This document shows, piece after piece, positions 46,154 through 54,032 of a DNA stretch of 64,000 nt. Below the pieces are notes generated by a model. That model saw only the letters and a program-made list of their open reading frames with translations. It had not been told where the DNA came from and ran no database searches. Both the position numbers and the translations under genes were made by a program. Where the stretch lies: the NCBI GenBank assembly GCA_035515475.1, contig DATJBF010000089.1:1-64000 (forward strand). The letters run 5' to 3'. The stretch comes from DATJBF01 sp035515475 (lineage in GTDB: Bacteria > Verrucomicrobiota > Verrucomicrobiia > Palsa-1439). Each line of letters begins with the position of its first letter. Positions within the stretch are counted from its first letter, which is position 1.

Positions 46154-47378
46154 AAATGTCATTAAAGAAAAGTGCAAACATGTGGGTATTGAACCGAAGG
46201 AAATTGGAGGCATATTACAGTCAGGGCACCGCTCTATGGCCATCGAATTCATCTACGACCCGGAATATGTTGTCGAAGTGTTGAATAGGCATCCTGCGCT
46301 CAGCCAGAAGCTCGGAAGGCCTGAGCAGGAAGGGCGCAAATCAGGAAGTTTTCCAAATGCCCGGATAACTGGTCGGCAGATTTACAGGATACTTTCCAAT
46401 GCCAATTATCCGCACCTTACTCATCTTCTTAGGACGCTTGAGTATTGCCTTTCCAACGGCTGGGACCAACCGGCACTGCTTAGAACGAGTGGGGGAATGG
46501 AATTTGAATCGACAGTTTCGGAACTGTACCTCGCTGAGGCATTTCTTAGGAATGGTTTCACCGTTCACTGCTTAGACAAAAACAGAGGTGCCAACCGTGT
46601 GCCTGACATGTGTGTTCAGGCGGATGGTTTCTCGCTTGTGGTCGAAGTCTACAGCCCACGGGATTGGGACGGGTTGAACCGATTTGAAGACGAACTGAGG
46701 CTTCGGGTTCTTCATCTGGATGCCCCTTGGGATTTCTCTTTCGAAATCGGCTTGCTCCCGATGACTGCGTGTGACCCGAGCGGAAGACAGCAACTCTTCG
46801 ATCCGTGGCAGTTCTCAAAGGCAGCCGATGAGCCTGATAAGCGATTTCGCAAGATGGAGCCAATTCTGAACAGGATTAATGAGGGTCTAATGGGGCCAGC
46901 GAAGCCGCAGCTTGAGGCGCAATTGCCGGACGAAGCCCTCAACGTGCTTGTCACTGTGAGGTTGGAGAACATACAGCGAAGCCGTGGCCATATTCCCTCC
47001 CGATCTGGTTCTGTTAGATTGCCTACGCTCACTGGCCACGCTCCTGAAGGGATGTTCGAGGGGCTCGTAACCCGCCGAATCCGGGAAAAGCTGGGAAAGG
47101 GCCAAGCCCAATCCCTCTCCGGTTCACATCTCCGGGCACTCATTGTGGATGTTTCGGGGCTGGGCTATGTCGATGAGTTCGGACATCCGTGGTATCGTGA
47201 GAAGTTCCGGCACACATTGAATGAGCACCTGGATCTTGCAGGAATTAACATAGACTTGGTGCTCTTCTGTCTGGTTGGTCCAAGAGCAGGGCCAAGAATG
47301 CGGCCGCTGTTGGATTCCCACAAGTCCAGTTTTCCCGATTCCGTGTTGGATCGGCTGCTATCCAGCGTGGGATGCTAG
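46113..47378 (+). CDS. PD-(D/E)XK-like protein of unknown function
   Basis: About 421 aa from ATG 46113; the start is uncertain, with no clear ribosome-binding site, and ATG 46236 or a start further upstream are possible. The middle resembles a restriction-endonuclease fold: a helix 'FESTVSELYLAEAFLRNGF', then 'RVPDMCVQADGFSLVVEVYSP'. The usual E-x-K is E-x-Y here, so catalytic activity is doubtful unless the Lys has migrated. The C-terminal half is unrecognised. It is divergent from the kinase-WD40 gene, with a 201-bp shared upstream region. Confidence 0.6.
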   Translation: MAVAKTPSLCRAFPNVIKEKCKHVGIEPKEIGGILQSGHRSMAIEFIYDPEYVVEVLNRHPALSQKLGRPEQEGRKSGSFPNARITGRQIYRILSNANYPHLTHLLRTLEYCLSNGWDQPALLRTSGGMEFESTVSELYLAEAFLRNGFTVHCLDKNRGANRVPDMCVQADGFSLVVEVYSPRDWDGLNRFEDELRLRVLHLDAPWDFSFEIGLLPMTACDPSGRQQLFDPWQFSKAADEPDKRFRKMEPILNRINEGLMGPAKPQLEAQLPDEALNVLVTVRLENIQRSRGHIPSRSGSVRLPTLTGHAPEGMFEGLVTRRIREKLGKGQAQSLSGSHLRALIVDVSGLGYVDEFGHPWYREKFRHTLNEHLDLAGINIDLVLFCLVGPRAGPRMRPLLDSHKSSFPDSVLDRLLSSVGC

Positions 47379-47461
47379 CGAATAGGTTTGCCGGGCGTTC
47401 GGAAATCGTGTTGTTGGAACGGACGGAAGTGAGACGGTTATCGCGCGAGCATGATTAGGGC

Positions 47462-47554
47462 TGTTGGCGTCGCCTGATCCCACGGGGTGGTTGCACTAGT
47501 GGTCATGGCACGCGATTTGTAGAAAAATTGGGGGTGCGCAACTCGACGCCAACA
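47462..47554. repeat. Perfect 11-bp inverted repeat, 93-bp unit
   Basis: TGTTGGCGTCG (47462-47472) and CGACGCCAACA (47544-47554) enclose 71 nt. The unit lies between the PD-(D/E)XK-like gene and the truncated duplicate at 47590, and may be a small mobile-element footprint or a structured site. The core does not fit the integron attC consensus. Confidence 0.45.
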
Positions 47555-47589
47555 ACGGAGTGAGCCACTCGGGCACCGGTTCATTCAGG

Positions 47590-47766
47590 TTCTCCGCCGC
47601 TGATGTGGTGATTTTGGGCTGGCGGCTCGGTCGGCTGGCCGATTTGCTCCGCGAAAACAGCCTTGCCACGGTCCACGTCCTGTCCAGACGCTATGCCGAT
47701 CTCGACTGCGGCAAACCCTTCGTCGCCTCCATCATTATCACCCCGATCACCAAGAGACCGCCATAG
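47590..47766 (+). pseudogene. Truncated duplicate of the 40647-41006 gene
   Basis: From 47590 the DNA is strongly similar to 40830-41006 and encodes the same C-terminal half ('SAADVVILGWRLGRLADLLREN'). The first half is missing and no start signal is visible. It flanks the cargo genes opposite the intact copy. Confidence 0.75.
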
Positions 47767-48136
47767 TATGGGGCCGACTGGAAAAGAAGTGAGCGGAATT
47801 AGCAATTTCAGAGATGGAAGTCGATCCACGGCGCTCCGATTGTGTACGTGCGGCGGATGCGCACCCGGCGTTCCCCAATCCGCAAATCGTTCGCACCAAT
47901 TCTGGGATGAGCGATGACCAAAAGAAGCCCACAAGAATCCCAATCCGTCTCGCCTTGACCAGAGTTGAAGCCACTGTAGCACTCGCGTAAGACCAATTAC
48001 AATTGACCGCCCTACCAAGCGAGGTTTATTGCATCTGTCGAGAGCAACATGGCATCCGTTGTATTCAGTCGAGGAACTTCAATGCTTCCTCTGAGAGACG
48101 CCCGCCGAAATCCGAGCGGCAACGTAGGCTGTGCCC
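47767..48136. other. Intergenic stretch without a supported gene
   Basis: 370 nt. Short frames on both strands lack start signals or protein-like composition. Nothing further recognised. Confidence 0.4.
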
Positions 48137-48382
48137 TCAAATCGGCATATCCTGAGCAAATTGAATACTATTTCCCGAGTAGGCCACTTGGACAATCGGA
48201 GGAGGCTCCACTGGGAATCGGCCTTCCTCTGTATGTTGGTGGGGCATCTCACGCTCTCCAGCAGGCGCGATATAGACGCCTAACCCATTGTTTGACAGTT
48301 GATTAGCCAGAGGAATGAACGCTTCACACGCTATTAGGAAAGCCGCTGCCCCTGCTGTGTATTTCACATATCTGATTTCCAT
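48137..48382 (-). CDS. Small hypothetical protein with one hydrophobic helix
   Basis: 81 aa from ATG 48382, preceded by AAGGA with 4-nt spacing; an ATG 15 nt upstream is the alternative. An N-terminal hydrophobic segment 'YTAGAAAFLIACEAFIPLA' could be a signal or membrane anchor; the rest is polar. Not recognised. Confidence 0.4.
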   Translation of the reverse strand: MEIRYVKYTAGAAAFLIACEAFIPLANQLSNNGLGVYIAPAGEREMPHQHTEEGRFPVEPPPIVQVAYSGNSIQFAQDMPI

Positions 48383-48669
48383 GAATTCCTTTTTCATGCG
48401 GACACTTGGGTCGAAAACATTCGGCTCCCACCAGGAACTGCTGTTTCAATTCCAGCGTCGGCTACATTATTATTATACCGATTTCCACTTGGTTCTTCAA
48501 CAAAACTCGCCTACCCAGTTGAAATAGGTAAGCAGAGGTCGGTGGCGAACGACCCTGGCGGCGATTGTAGGGCGGCGACGGTTGAGGGAGCGTAATTTGG
48601 GCTAATCACGCCTGATTCTTGGCTGCTGCTCGGCTTGACTTTTGAGTTCCATGAACGATGTTGGCAATC

Positions 48670-49080
48670 ATGAACCATTTAGAAATTACTTTGACCCGTC
48701 AGGGCACGGCAACGCCTTATATTATCGTGCCCAAAAACGTCACCACTTCACTGTACTCATTTCTGAGCGAGGATGGAGTCATTTGCCCAAAGCCAGAAGC
48801 GTTAGGCAGCCAAGAAGACTGCAAGATTGAAATCCATCAAAACGAGATGACAAATGTCGAACAAGCCATTGACGCGTTCCTCGGCCAACGGGGAGTGGGG
48901 ACAAAAGAGGCCGTCGTAAAAGCGACAAACGTCAAGCCTGAATCTCTGGGTATCACTTGGCAATTCAGCGACGAAGAATTCCATCAGGGAGACGTGATGT
49001 TGGCGAATCGACAAAGCCTAGCCGAAGAAGTAAAAAGACAAAAAGAGGCCAGACTCGCCGACAATCGAGCCCATCGATGA
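48670..49080 (+). CDS. Hypothetical cytosolic protein
   Basis: 136 aa from ATG 48670 (ATG 48658 is possible). The N-terminal part 'LEITLTRQGTATPYIIVPKNV' and the acidic middle look protein-like; the end is a charged helix 'LAEEVKRQKEARLADNR'. No family recognised and no clear ribosome-binding site. Part of the accessory cargo. Confidence 0.5.
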   Translation: MNHLEITLTRQGTATPYIIVPKNVTTSLYSFLSEDGVICPKPEALGSQEDCKIEIHQNEMTNVEQAIDAFLGQRGVGTKEAVVKATNVKPESLGITWQFSDEEFHQGDVMLANRQSLAEEVKRQKEARLADNRAHR

Positions 49081-49155
49081 ACTAGGCGGCGACAGTGGAG
49101 GGCGCGGAAACACTCGACTTGGCGATCAGGAGGGACTGACGCTGCCCGAATCGGG

Positions 49156-50100
49156 CTAGAGCCCTGACCCATCCGTCGTCCTCTCCCGTTCCTGTAAATA
49201 TTGTCTGTCTTGTTGTTGCTCTTGCTGGCGTCCTTCAACTTCTAGGCTTTTCCATTCGTCCTCTGCCTGAGCCTGCAACGCTTCGTCCGAATATATCAGT
49301 TGGACGTAGCAACCTTTAAGGCCGTGTCCAATATCGACAGTAATGTTTCTATTCTTCCGTTTAACTGTCCACGGCGAAAACCACCTGGGCTCCTGCACGT
49401 CTCCGTACTTCTGCTTTAAAAAGTCTACGATGACATTGAGGGGTTCTGTGCAGAGACCATCGACCATTTCTACACTGGTTCCATATATGGTGGTAATAAG
49501 CGACGTTTTTGGAGTCACTGCAAAACTGTAATCACTTAAGTCTTTGATCGGGTGGCTTGGGATAAATCCATAAGTAGGTTTGCCACCAAGTGTAAACCCA
49601 TTAACATGATAGTCGGCTGTATTTACCCTTGTGCCCAGAACGATACCAAACGCACCGAGTATATTCTGCTGCTCGAAATTTACCTTTTCTGCTTCAAGAC
49701 GGCTAGCTGTTTCTTTATTCGTCCATATCCCCTCATACAACACTAGTCCCTTCGCCTGTTGTTCGGCGACAAAGGCTTTCTCTTTTTCATCAGCCTTACG
49801 TTGCTCTTCTCTTAAAACGGCTAGTTTCCGTTCTCTCTCCCCCGCTTGAATGCGTTGTTTGGCGAGGTGGTCTTGATATTGTTCTGGAGTCAAGAATTTA
49901 CAGGCTCCAGCGTGAAGCAACAGTAATGATCCATCCGGGCGAATGACAGTATAGCCACGATAATCCCTCTGGACTACTGGATACCACACTTCACCGTCTA
50001 TGTACTCGGAGCCTGCATAACCGATGATGTTCGTTGATTGCGCTAGAAGAGGCGTAAGCGAGCACAGGGTGATGAGAATTACGGAAGCAATACCTTTCAT
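49156..50100 (-). CDS. Secreted/periplasmic hypothetical protein
   Basis: 314 aa from ATG 50100, preceded by GGGAG. Signal peptide MKGIASVILITLCSLTPLLAQS is clear. A coiled-coil segment rich in Glu, Lys and Arg (about residues 75-125) precedes a beta-rich domain, and the C-terminus is Gln/Glu-rich. The upstream part of the open frame lacks protein character. The family was not recognised. Confidence 0.6.
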   Translation of the reverse strand: MKGIASVILITLCSLTPLLAQSTNIIGYAGSEYIDGEVWYPVVQRDYRGYTVIRPDGSLLLLHAGACKFLTPEQYQDHLAKQRIQAGERERKLAVLREEQRKADEKEKAFVAEQQAKGLVLYEGIWTNKETASRLEAEKVNFEQQNILGAFGIVLGTRVNTADYHVNGFTLGGKPTYGFIPSHPIKDLSDYSFAVTPKTSLITTIYGTSVEMVDGLCTEPLNVIVDFLKQKYGDVQEPRWFSPWTVKRKNRNITVDIGHGLKGCYVQLIYSDEALQAQAEDEWKSLEVEGRQQEQQQDRQYLQERERTTDGSGL

Positions 50101-50556
50101 GAATCCATCTCCCGATTGCCGTTTATAATAATACTGAGAAAACCATAAACAAGACAAAACAGAACTGCCGAGGTTCAACGCCTCGGCAAGTATTGCTCTG
50201 TCCCGTTTCAACCTTGGTCGGTATCCATTAGCATCATTGCAGGCTCGCCGTTGTCGCCCGGCCCGACATCGCGTTTTGGAAAGTAACGGCTCGGGCGTTG
50301 CTTGTCCACGACGCAACGAAACTCGAAATGATTTCTGAGGCGTTTCGATTGCGCTGTGCAACTTCGGCGAGCATGATACAGACAACAACGAAGTCCGAAT
50401 CCAGTTTGTCCCCCTGCAATCTCGTCTCGATACTTGCCAGTTCCACCTAGGTTCAACGGCAATGGCGGTCTAAAGGGCCTGGGTTCCCGGGTCGGCCCCC
50501 TCATGCAGTTTTCTTGGGGTACGGGGATCTGGCCGCAGGAATTTATCGGTTGCGGA
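50101..50556. other. Intergenic stretch with only doubtful short frames
   Basis: 456 nt. A 70-codon minus-strand frame at 50234-50446 ('LDSDFVVVCIMLAEVAQRNRNASEII') looks partly protein-like and could be a fragment of a decayed gene, but no family or start signal is seen. Confidence 0.35.
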
Positions 50557-51474
50557 TTAGGACGAACGGCGGCGTAGTCGCAGTCCGCCTAGGACTGCCG
50601 CGATGCCCACGGCCACCATCGCCCAGGTGGAAGGCTCCGGAACCTGTATTGCAATAAACGTCGGGGAGTTTAAGCCGGTGGCGAAGACGGAGCCGACTCC
50701 ATTTGTGTTGAACTCCTCAATGGTGCCGTTACCGGAGTTTGCCACGTAGAGGTTGCCTGCGCTGTCAAAGGCCAGGCCGGTTGGGCTGCTCAAGCCGGTG
50801 GCGAAAACCGAGCCGACGCCACTCGGGGTGAACTTCTCAACCGTGTTGTTGTAGCTTGCATAGAGGTTGCCCGCGCTGTCAAAGGCTAGGCCGTTTGGGT
50901 AATTGTTCGCACCGAGGCTGGCAAAGACCCCGAAATCGGCTCCAGTGCCCAAACCAAACCTCTCGACATAGCCGCTGCCGCTGTCGTTGCCCCAGTCGCC
51001 CGCATAGAGGCCCGCGCCACAGGCCATGGCTCCTGTATACGAGGCATTTGCATACCCACCTTCGGGCGAGCCGACGAAGATGGAAGCGACGCCCTGCGGT
51101 GTGACCTTCCAGATGAAGTCGCCGCCCTGGTCGCCCATATACAGGTCGCCGGTGCTGTCACAGGCCAGGCCCTTTGGGTAGTTGTTCGAGCCGGTTCTGG
51201 CGAAGACGGAGCCGACGCCCTGCGGCGTGAACTCCTCGATGGCGAGGTTGCCCGCGTTTAGCACGTAGAGGTTACCCGCGCTGTCGGAGGCCATGCCTGT
51301 CGGCCCATCAAGCCCAGAGCTGGCAAAGGTCGTGCCGACGCCCGACGAGTTGAACTCCTCAACGGTGTTACCGGTGACCACGAAGAGGTTGTCAGCTCGG
51401 CTGGTTCCCGGGGCGGCGGCCAAGAGAAAGCTCAGGGCAAACGAGGCGGTGCTGACTGCAAGGGTGGTTTTCAT
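50557..51474 (-). CDS. NHL-repeat-like secreted protein with PEP-CTERM tail
   Basis: 305 aa from ATG 51474. Signal peptide (MKTTLAVSTASFALSFLLAA), then at least five beta-propeller repeats of the type 'GPTGMASDSAGNLYVLNAG..IEEFTPQGVGSVFA'. A C-terminal sorting signal follows: VPEPSTWAMVAVGIAAVLGGLRLRRR (PEP motif, hydrophobic helix, Arg cluster). PEP-CTERM proteins are processed by exosortase and linked to extracellular polysaccharide. No exosortase gene is in the window. Confidence 0.85.
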   Translation of the reverse strand: MKTTLAVSTASFALSFLLAAAPGTSRADNLFVVTGNTVEEFNSSGVGTTFASSGLDGPTGMASDSAGNLYVLNAGNLAIEEFTPQGVGSVFARTGSNNYPKGLACDSTGDLYMGDQGGDFIWKVTPQGVASIFVGSPEGGYANASYTGAMACGAGLYAGDWGNDSGSGYVERFGLGTGADFGVFASLGANNYPNGLAFDSAGNLYASYNNTVEKFTPSGVGSVFATGLSSPTGLAFDSAGNLYVANSGNGTIEEFNTNGVGSVFATGLNSPTFIAIQVPEPSTWAMVAVGIAAVLGGLRLRRRSS

Positions 51475-51558
51475 CCTTGGACTCCGATACTGGTTATACA
51501 AACGGGATGACAGCCCTCAGTTTAGGCAGGAGCGATCAGACTGGCAAATCAAATACTC

Positions 51559-51666
51559 TCAGCGATAGGAGTGTTCAACGGTCGGGAAATCAATGCCAGC
51601 ATACCGAATAGTGGTCGGATAAAAGTTCGATAGGAACCGGAACTCGCCTTTGAATGGGCCGATCAT
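51559..51666 (-). pseudogene. NADAR-domain (YbiA-like) N-terminal fragment
   Basis: 'MIGPFKGEFRFLSNFYPTTIRYAGIDFPTVEHSYR' ends in a stop and matches the start of NADAR proteins, with the diagnostic LSNFYP and TVEH blocks. A full NADAR domain is about 150 residues, so most of the gene is gone. NADAR enzymes act on ADP-ribosylated substrates and occur in phage-conflict loci. Confidence 0.65.
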
Positions 51667-51742
51667 GTCGATTTGGGAGTTCAACCTGGAACAGTTTCGT
51701 TTGCCTCGCCGGTCTCGTTCCGCAGCCTCGCTTCCACTTGTC

Positions 51743-51841
51743 ATGCGACTATCGTGCTTGTTGCTGTTGTCCTGTCTCGCCATTCAATCGGCATTTGCCG
51801 ACGAAACCAACCTGACACTCGCCGTGGATGGCGTCACGTAC
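51743..51841 (+). pseudogene. N-terminal remnant of a secreted protein
   Basis: An ATG begins a good signal peptide (MRLSCLLLLSCLAIQSAFAD) followed by 'ETNLTLAVDGVTY', a start remembered from secreted proteins of Verrucomicrobia-like bacteria. Similarity stops at 51841, next to the end of the AbiEii gene, and the frame then becomes a shadow of that gene. A truncation at a recombination junction is inferred. Confidence 0.45.
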
Positions 51842-51842
51842 T

Positions 51843-52694
51843 TCAGCGTGCTGGCAACAGGCTCAGCAAGTTGGTTTTCACATAGTCCCCGGCTTGCTGG
51901 GCGTCATAAACCATTCCCGCCCGGAGCAATGGGTTCGTGTCCGAACAAAATCCGCGGTCGGCCAGATGGGCGTCCAGAATCGCCACAAACTCCGTCCGTC
52001 CGGCAACACTGCGTTCCAATCGAAGATAATGTTGAAACGATTCGATTATCTTGGCGCGAACAACGGGTGGTTGGGCATGGTTCAGCGCCCAAAACAGGTC
52101 AAACAAATCCCGTCCGCGTCGCCGCTGAAACAGCGCCCGTAGTTTTGTTCCTAACATTTCGTGGATGTCGTAGCCCTTGATTTGCGTCCGCACCGGCGAA
52201 TCTCGAAATGGAAATTCAAACGGGATTGTGACCACCGGAAGATGTGGTGTGCGCTCGGTCACATTGGCCTCGACCACAACTTCCAGGTCCGTCCCCGGTT
52301 CCATGAGCGAATGAATAGTAAAAGTCATCCGCAGCACCCGCGAAGGTTTCACGGTGTTGCGAATGGCCAATTTGAGTTCGCCCCACACCGACTGTGTCGG
52401 GGCGCCCAGCACGCCGCTCAAAACGCGATTGAGCGCCTTGCGAATATGACCCTCCGGACGATTGCCGACGACGACCAGATCAATGTCCTCGCTGTAGCGG
52501 GATGGTGGCGCGAGATGAACCTTGTGCAGCAACGTGCCGCCGCGCATGGCGATCTGGCCCTGCAAAAACGAATCGTCGAACAACGCTACCATCGCCCGGC
52601 ACAATAACAAATCCTGCTCGACTTGAACCTGGCTCGGCCACGGAACGACCGATTGATGTGCGATGACATCCCGGCGCGTGATGGGCGTCATCAT
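51843..52694 (-). CDS. AbiEii-type nucleotidyltransferase toxin
   Basis: 283 aa, normal length. Nucleotidyltransferase-fold toxin of the AbiE (type IV) abortive-infection system. The core motif 'MRGGTLLHKVHLAPPSRYSEDIDLV' (GG(T/S) then D-x-D) and the later 'KLRALFQRRRGRDLFDLFW' block are diagnostic. Its ATG overlaps the antitoxin stop, so expression is coupled. Provides phage resistance and stabilises the element. Confidence 0.92.
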   Translation of the reverse strand: MMTPITRRDVIAHQSVVPWPSQVQVEQDLLLCRAMVALFDDSFLQGQIAMRGGTLLHKVHLAPPSRYSEDIDLVVVGNRPEGHIRKALNRVLSGVLGAPTQSVWGELKLAIRNTVKPSRVLRMTFTIHSLMEPGTDLEVVVEANVTERTPHLPVVTIPFEFPFRDSPVRTQIKGYDIHEMLGTKLRALFQRRRGRDLFDLFWALNHAQPPVVRAKIIESFQHYLRLERSVAGRTEFVAILDAHLADRGFCSDTNPLLRAGMVYDAQQAGDYVKTNLLSLLPAR

Positions 52695-53536
52695 CGTCCA
52701 AACTCCAAGGCGTTGTTAATGATTTTCCACCGTTTGATTTCAGGAGCATCACCGCGCAAACCCGGAACGAGCGGCACGAAAATCAAACCGGATGGCAGCC
52801 AATCCTGAACGACCTGGGCCAACTTGGTTGCCCGCAACTTCTCCAGCACAAAACCCAGGCGCTGGGCTGTGGCCGGCCCGTCTTCAATTTCCAGTACCCG
52901 GCGTAATTCGGCTGTGCGTATGAGCGGCAACAACGGACCAATGGTTTCCGCCGCCCGGCCAATTCCGCCGATGCGCGCGGCGTAGCGAATCAAATCGTAG
53001 CTGGTTGCCTCTGGTGTGCTGACCTGCATCGGCGCATAGGCATTTGCCAGGGGCTGCGTCGGCGTTTGTTCCATCGTGTGTTTGACAAAGAACTGGATGC
53101 GAATGCGGCCCGTTTCGACGGTCCGGCGCGGAGTTTTTGTCATCACTTGCGTCACCTGCAACGCCTGTGGATTTGAGCCGAACGAACTGGCGGCGGACTG
53201 AAGCGCCAGATAATACGGTTGCCCCAGCCATTCAAAATAATCCTGAAGCCACCACGCCACCGGCGGCGCGCCCACGGCACGGTGTTCGGGGCTGACAATC
53301 AGAAAAAACTGTTGTCGCGGCGAAACTCTGGTCACCCGGTTTCCCAACCGCAACAACTGTTTTCTGGCCGCCGTCACCGACAACCCGGTTTCTTTGACCA
53401 AATCCGCCAGGGGAAAGGCCACGCGTCCCGAGGTCAGGCGTTGGTCAACGAAGGTGGCAGCCGACCCGTCCATACGGGATTTGGATTTGGATTGCGTCAT
53501 TGTTTCGTTTGCAGATCGTACCGTATTTCGGTTCAT
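52691..53536 (-). CDS. AbiEi-type antitoxin / transcriptional repressor
   Basis: 281 aa. An N-terminal winged helix ('FPLADLVKETGLSVTAARKQLLRLGN') and the AbiEi core ('YYLALQSAASSFGSNPQALQVTQVM...RIQFFVKH' and 'STPEATSYDLIRYAARIGGIGRAAETI') are clear. AbiEi binds inverted repeats at its own promoter. The start is unsettled: ATG 53536 lies inside the promoter-like sequence described at 53506-53546, so ATG 53500 may be the true start. Confidence 0.9.
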   Translation of the reverse strand: MNRNTVRSANETMTQSKSKSRMDGSAATFVDQRLTSGRVAFPLADLVKETGLSVTAARKQLLRLGNRVTRVSPRQQFFLIVSPEHRAVGAPPVAWWLQDYFEWLGQPYYLALQSAASSFGSNPQALQVTQVMTKTPRRTVETGRIRIQFFVKHTMEQTPTQPLANAYAPMQVSTPEATSYDLIRYAARIGGIGRAAETIGPLLPLIRTAELRRVLEIEDGPATAQRLGFVLEKLRATKLAQVVQDWLPSGLIFVPLVPGLRGDAPEIKRWKIINNALEFGR

Positions 53537-53546
53537 TGTGCAAACG
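53506..53546 (-). promoter_or_regulatory. Promoter/operator candidate for the AbiE pair
   Basis: On the minus strand TTGCAC (53543-53538), a 17-nt spacer and TACGAT (53520-53515). The inverted repeat CGTTTGCA (53506-53513)/TGCAAACG (53539-53546) covers both boxes, the layout expected for AbiEi autorepression. Confidence 0.45.
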
Positions 53547-53945
53547 CAATAAATTCACTCCAAGATGCCGGGCAAGAGTGAGATTCAGGATTTTACCGCG
53601 TTTTACGCAGTTAACTGTCATCCGTTAAAATTTAATACCCAACTGCTTTATATTCACGCGGCCACAGGGATCTGAGAGGTCACAATCAAGGTGTGGGAAA
53701 TTCGTCGTAGGAGGTCAGGTCCGCGAACCCGTGGTTTGAGATGGTGATCATCTCCGCAGGCCAGGCGGAACGCGCGGCGTTGAGGAAGAGAACGTGTTGC
53801 AATGTTTTGTTGCAATGTCGTGGCCGAATTTGAGTGGCTTCAAGCAAACGAGAGTAAACGTCCAACATGCGGGAAAACACGATGGCTATTGGGTTTGTGC
53901 ACTCCAGCAAAGACGAGTAAACATGGGCTAAAAACATCGGTGGGA
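53547..53945. other. Right-end non-coding region of the element
   Basis: About 400 nt of relatively AT-rich DNA. It holds the right copy of the 25-bp subterminal repeat and no supported gene. Confidence 0.45.
53794..53818 (+). repeat. Subterminal 25-bp repeat, right copy
   Basis: Identical to 34675-34699, 127 bp inside the right attachment repeat and in the same orientation. Confidence 0.6.
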
Positions 53946-53985
53946 ATTAGAAATCCGCTGCTCTGTCCAACTGAGCTACAGGCGC
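53946..53985. repeat. Right attachment repeat (orphan 5' half of tRNA-Arg)
   Basis: 40 bp identical to the 5' half of the tRNA-Arg gene at 34586-34625. The 3' half is absent, so this is not a functional tRNA. It marks the right junction of the integrated element, or the left junction of an older element beside it. Confidence 0.9.
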
Positions 53986-54032
53986 GACGATGACTTTCGG
54001 CGACGATCTGCACGCCACCGGCACATCCCGTA

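Larger units (their letters stand above)
34586..53985. mobile_element. Integrative and mobilizable element in tRNA-Arg(TCT)
   Basis: A perfect 40-bp direct repeat (34586-34625 and 53946-53985) bounds about 19.4 kb that begins with a tyrosine integrase. The element has an excisionase-like HTH protein, a MobF relaxase with an accessory gene, defence-like cargo, an AbiE pair and several truncated genes. No coupling protein or type IV secretion genes are visible, so transfer would need a helper. Gene orientation and composition change abruptly against the housekeeping flanks. Confidence 0.88.

Noticed and set aside
47462..47554. Integron attC site
   Set aside because: The cores do not fit GTTRRRY/RYYYAAC and no integrase of the IntI type is present.
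48049..48306. 85-codon plus-strand frame
   Set aside because: Overlaps the minus-strand small protein at 48137-48382, which has a ribosome-binding site and a hydrophobic helix; the plus-strand frame has neither.
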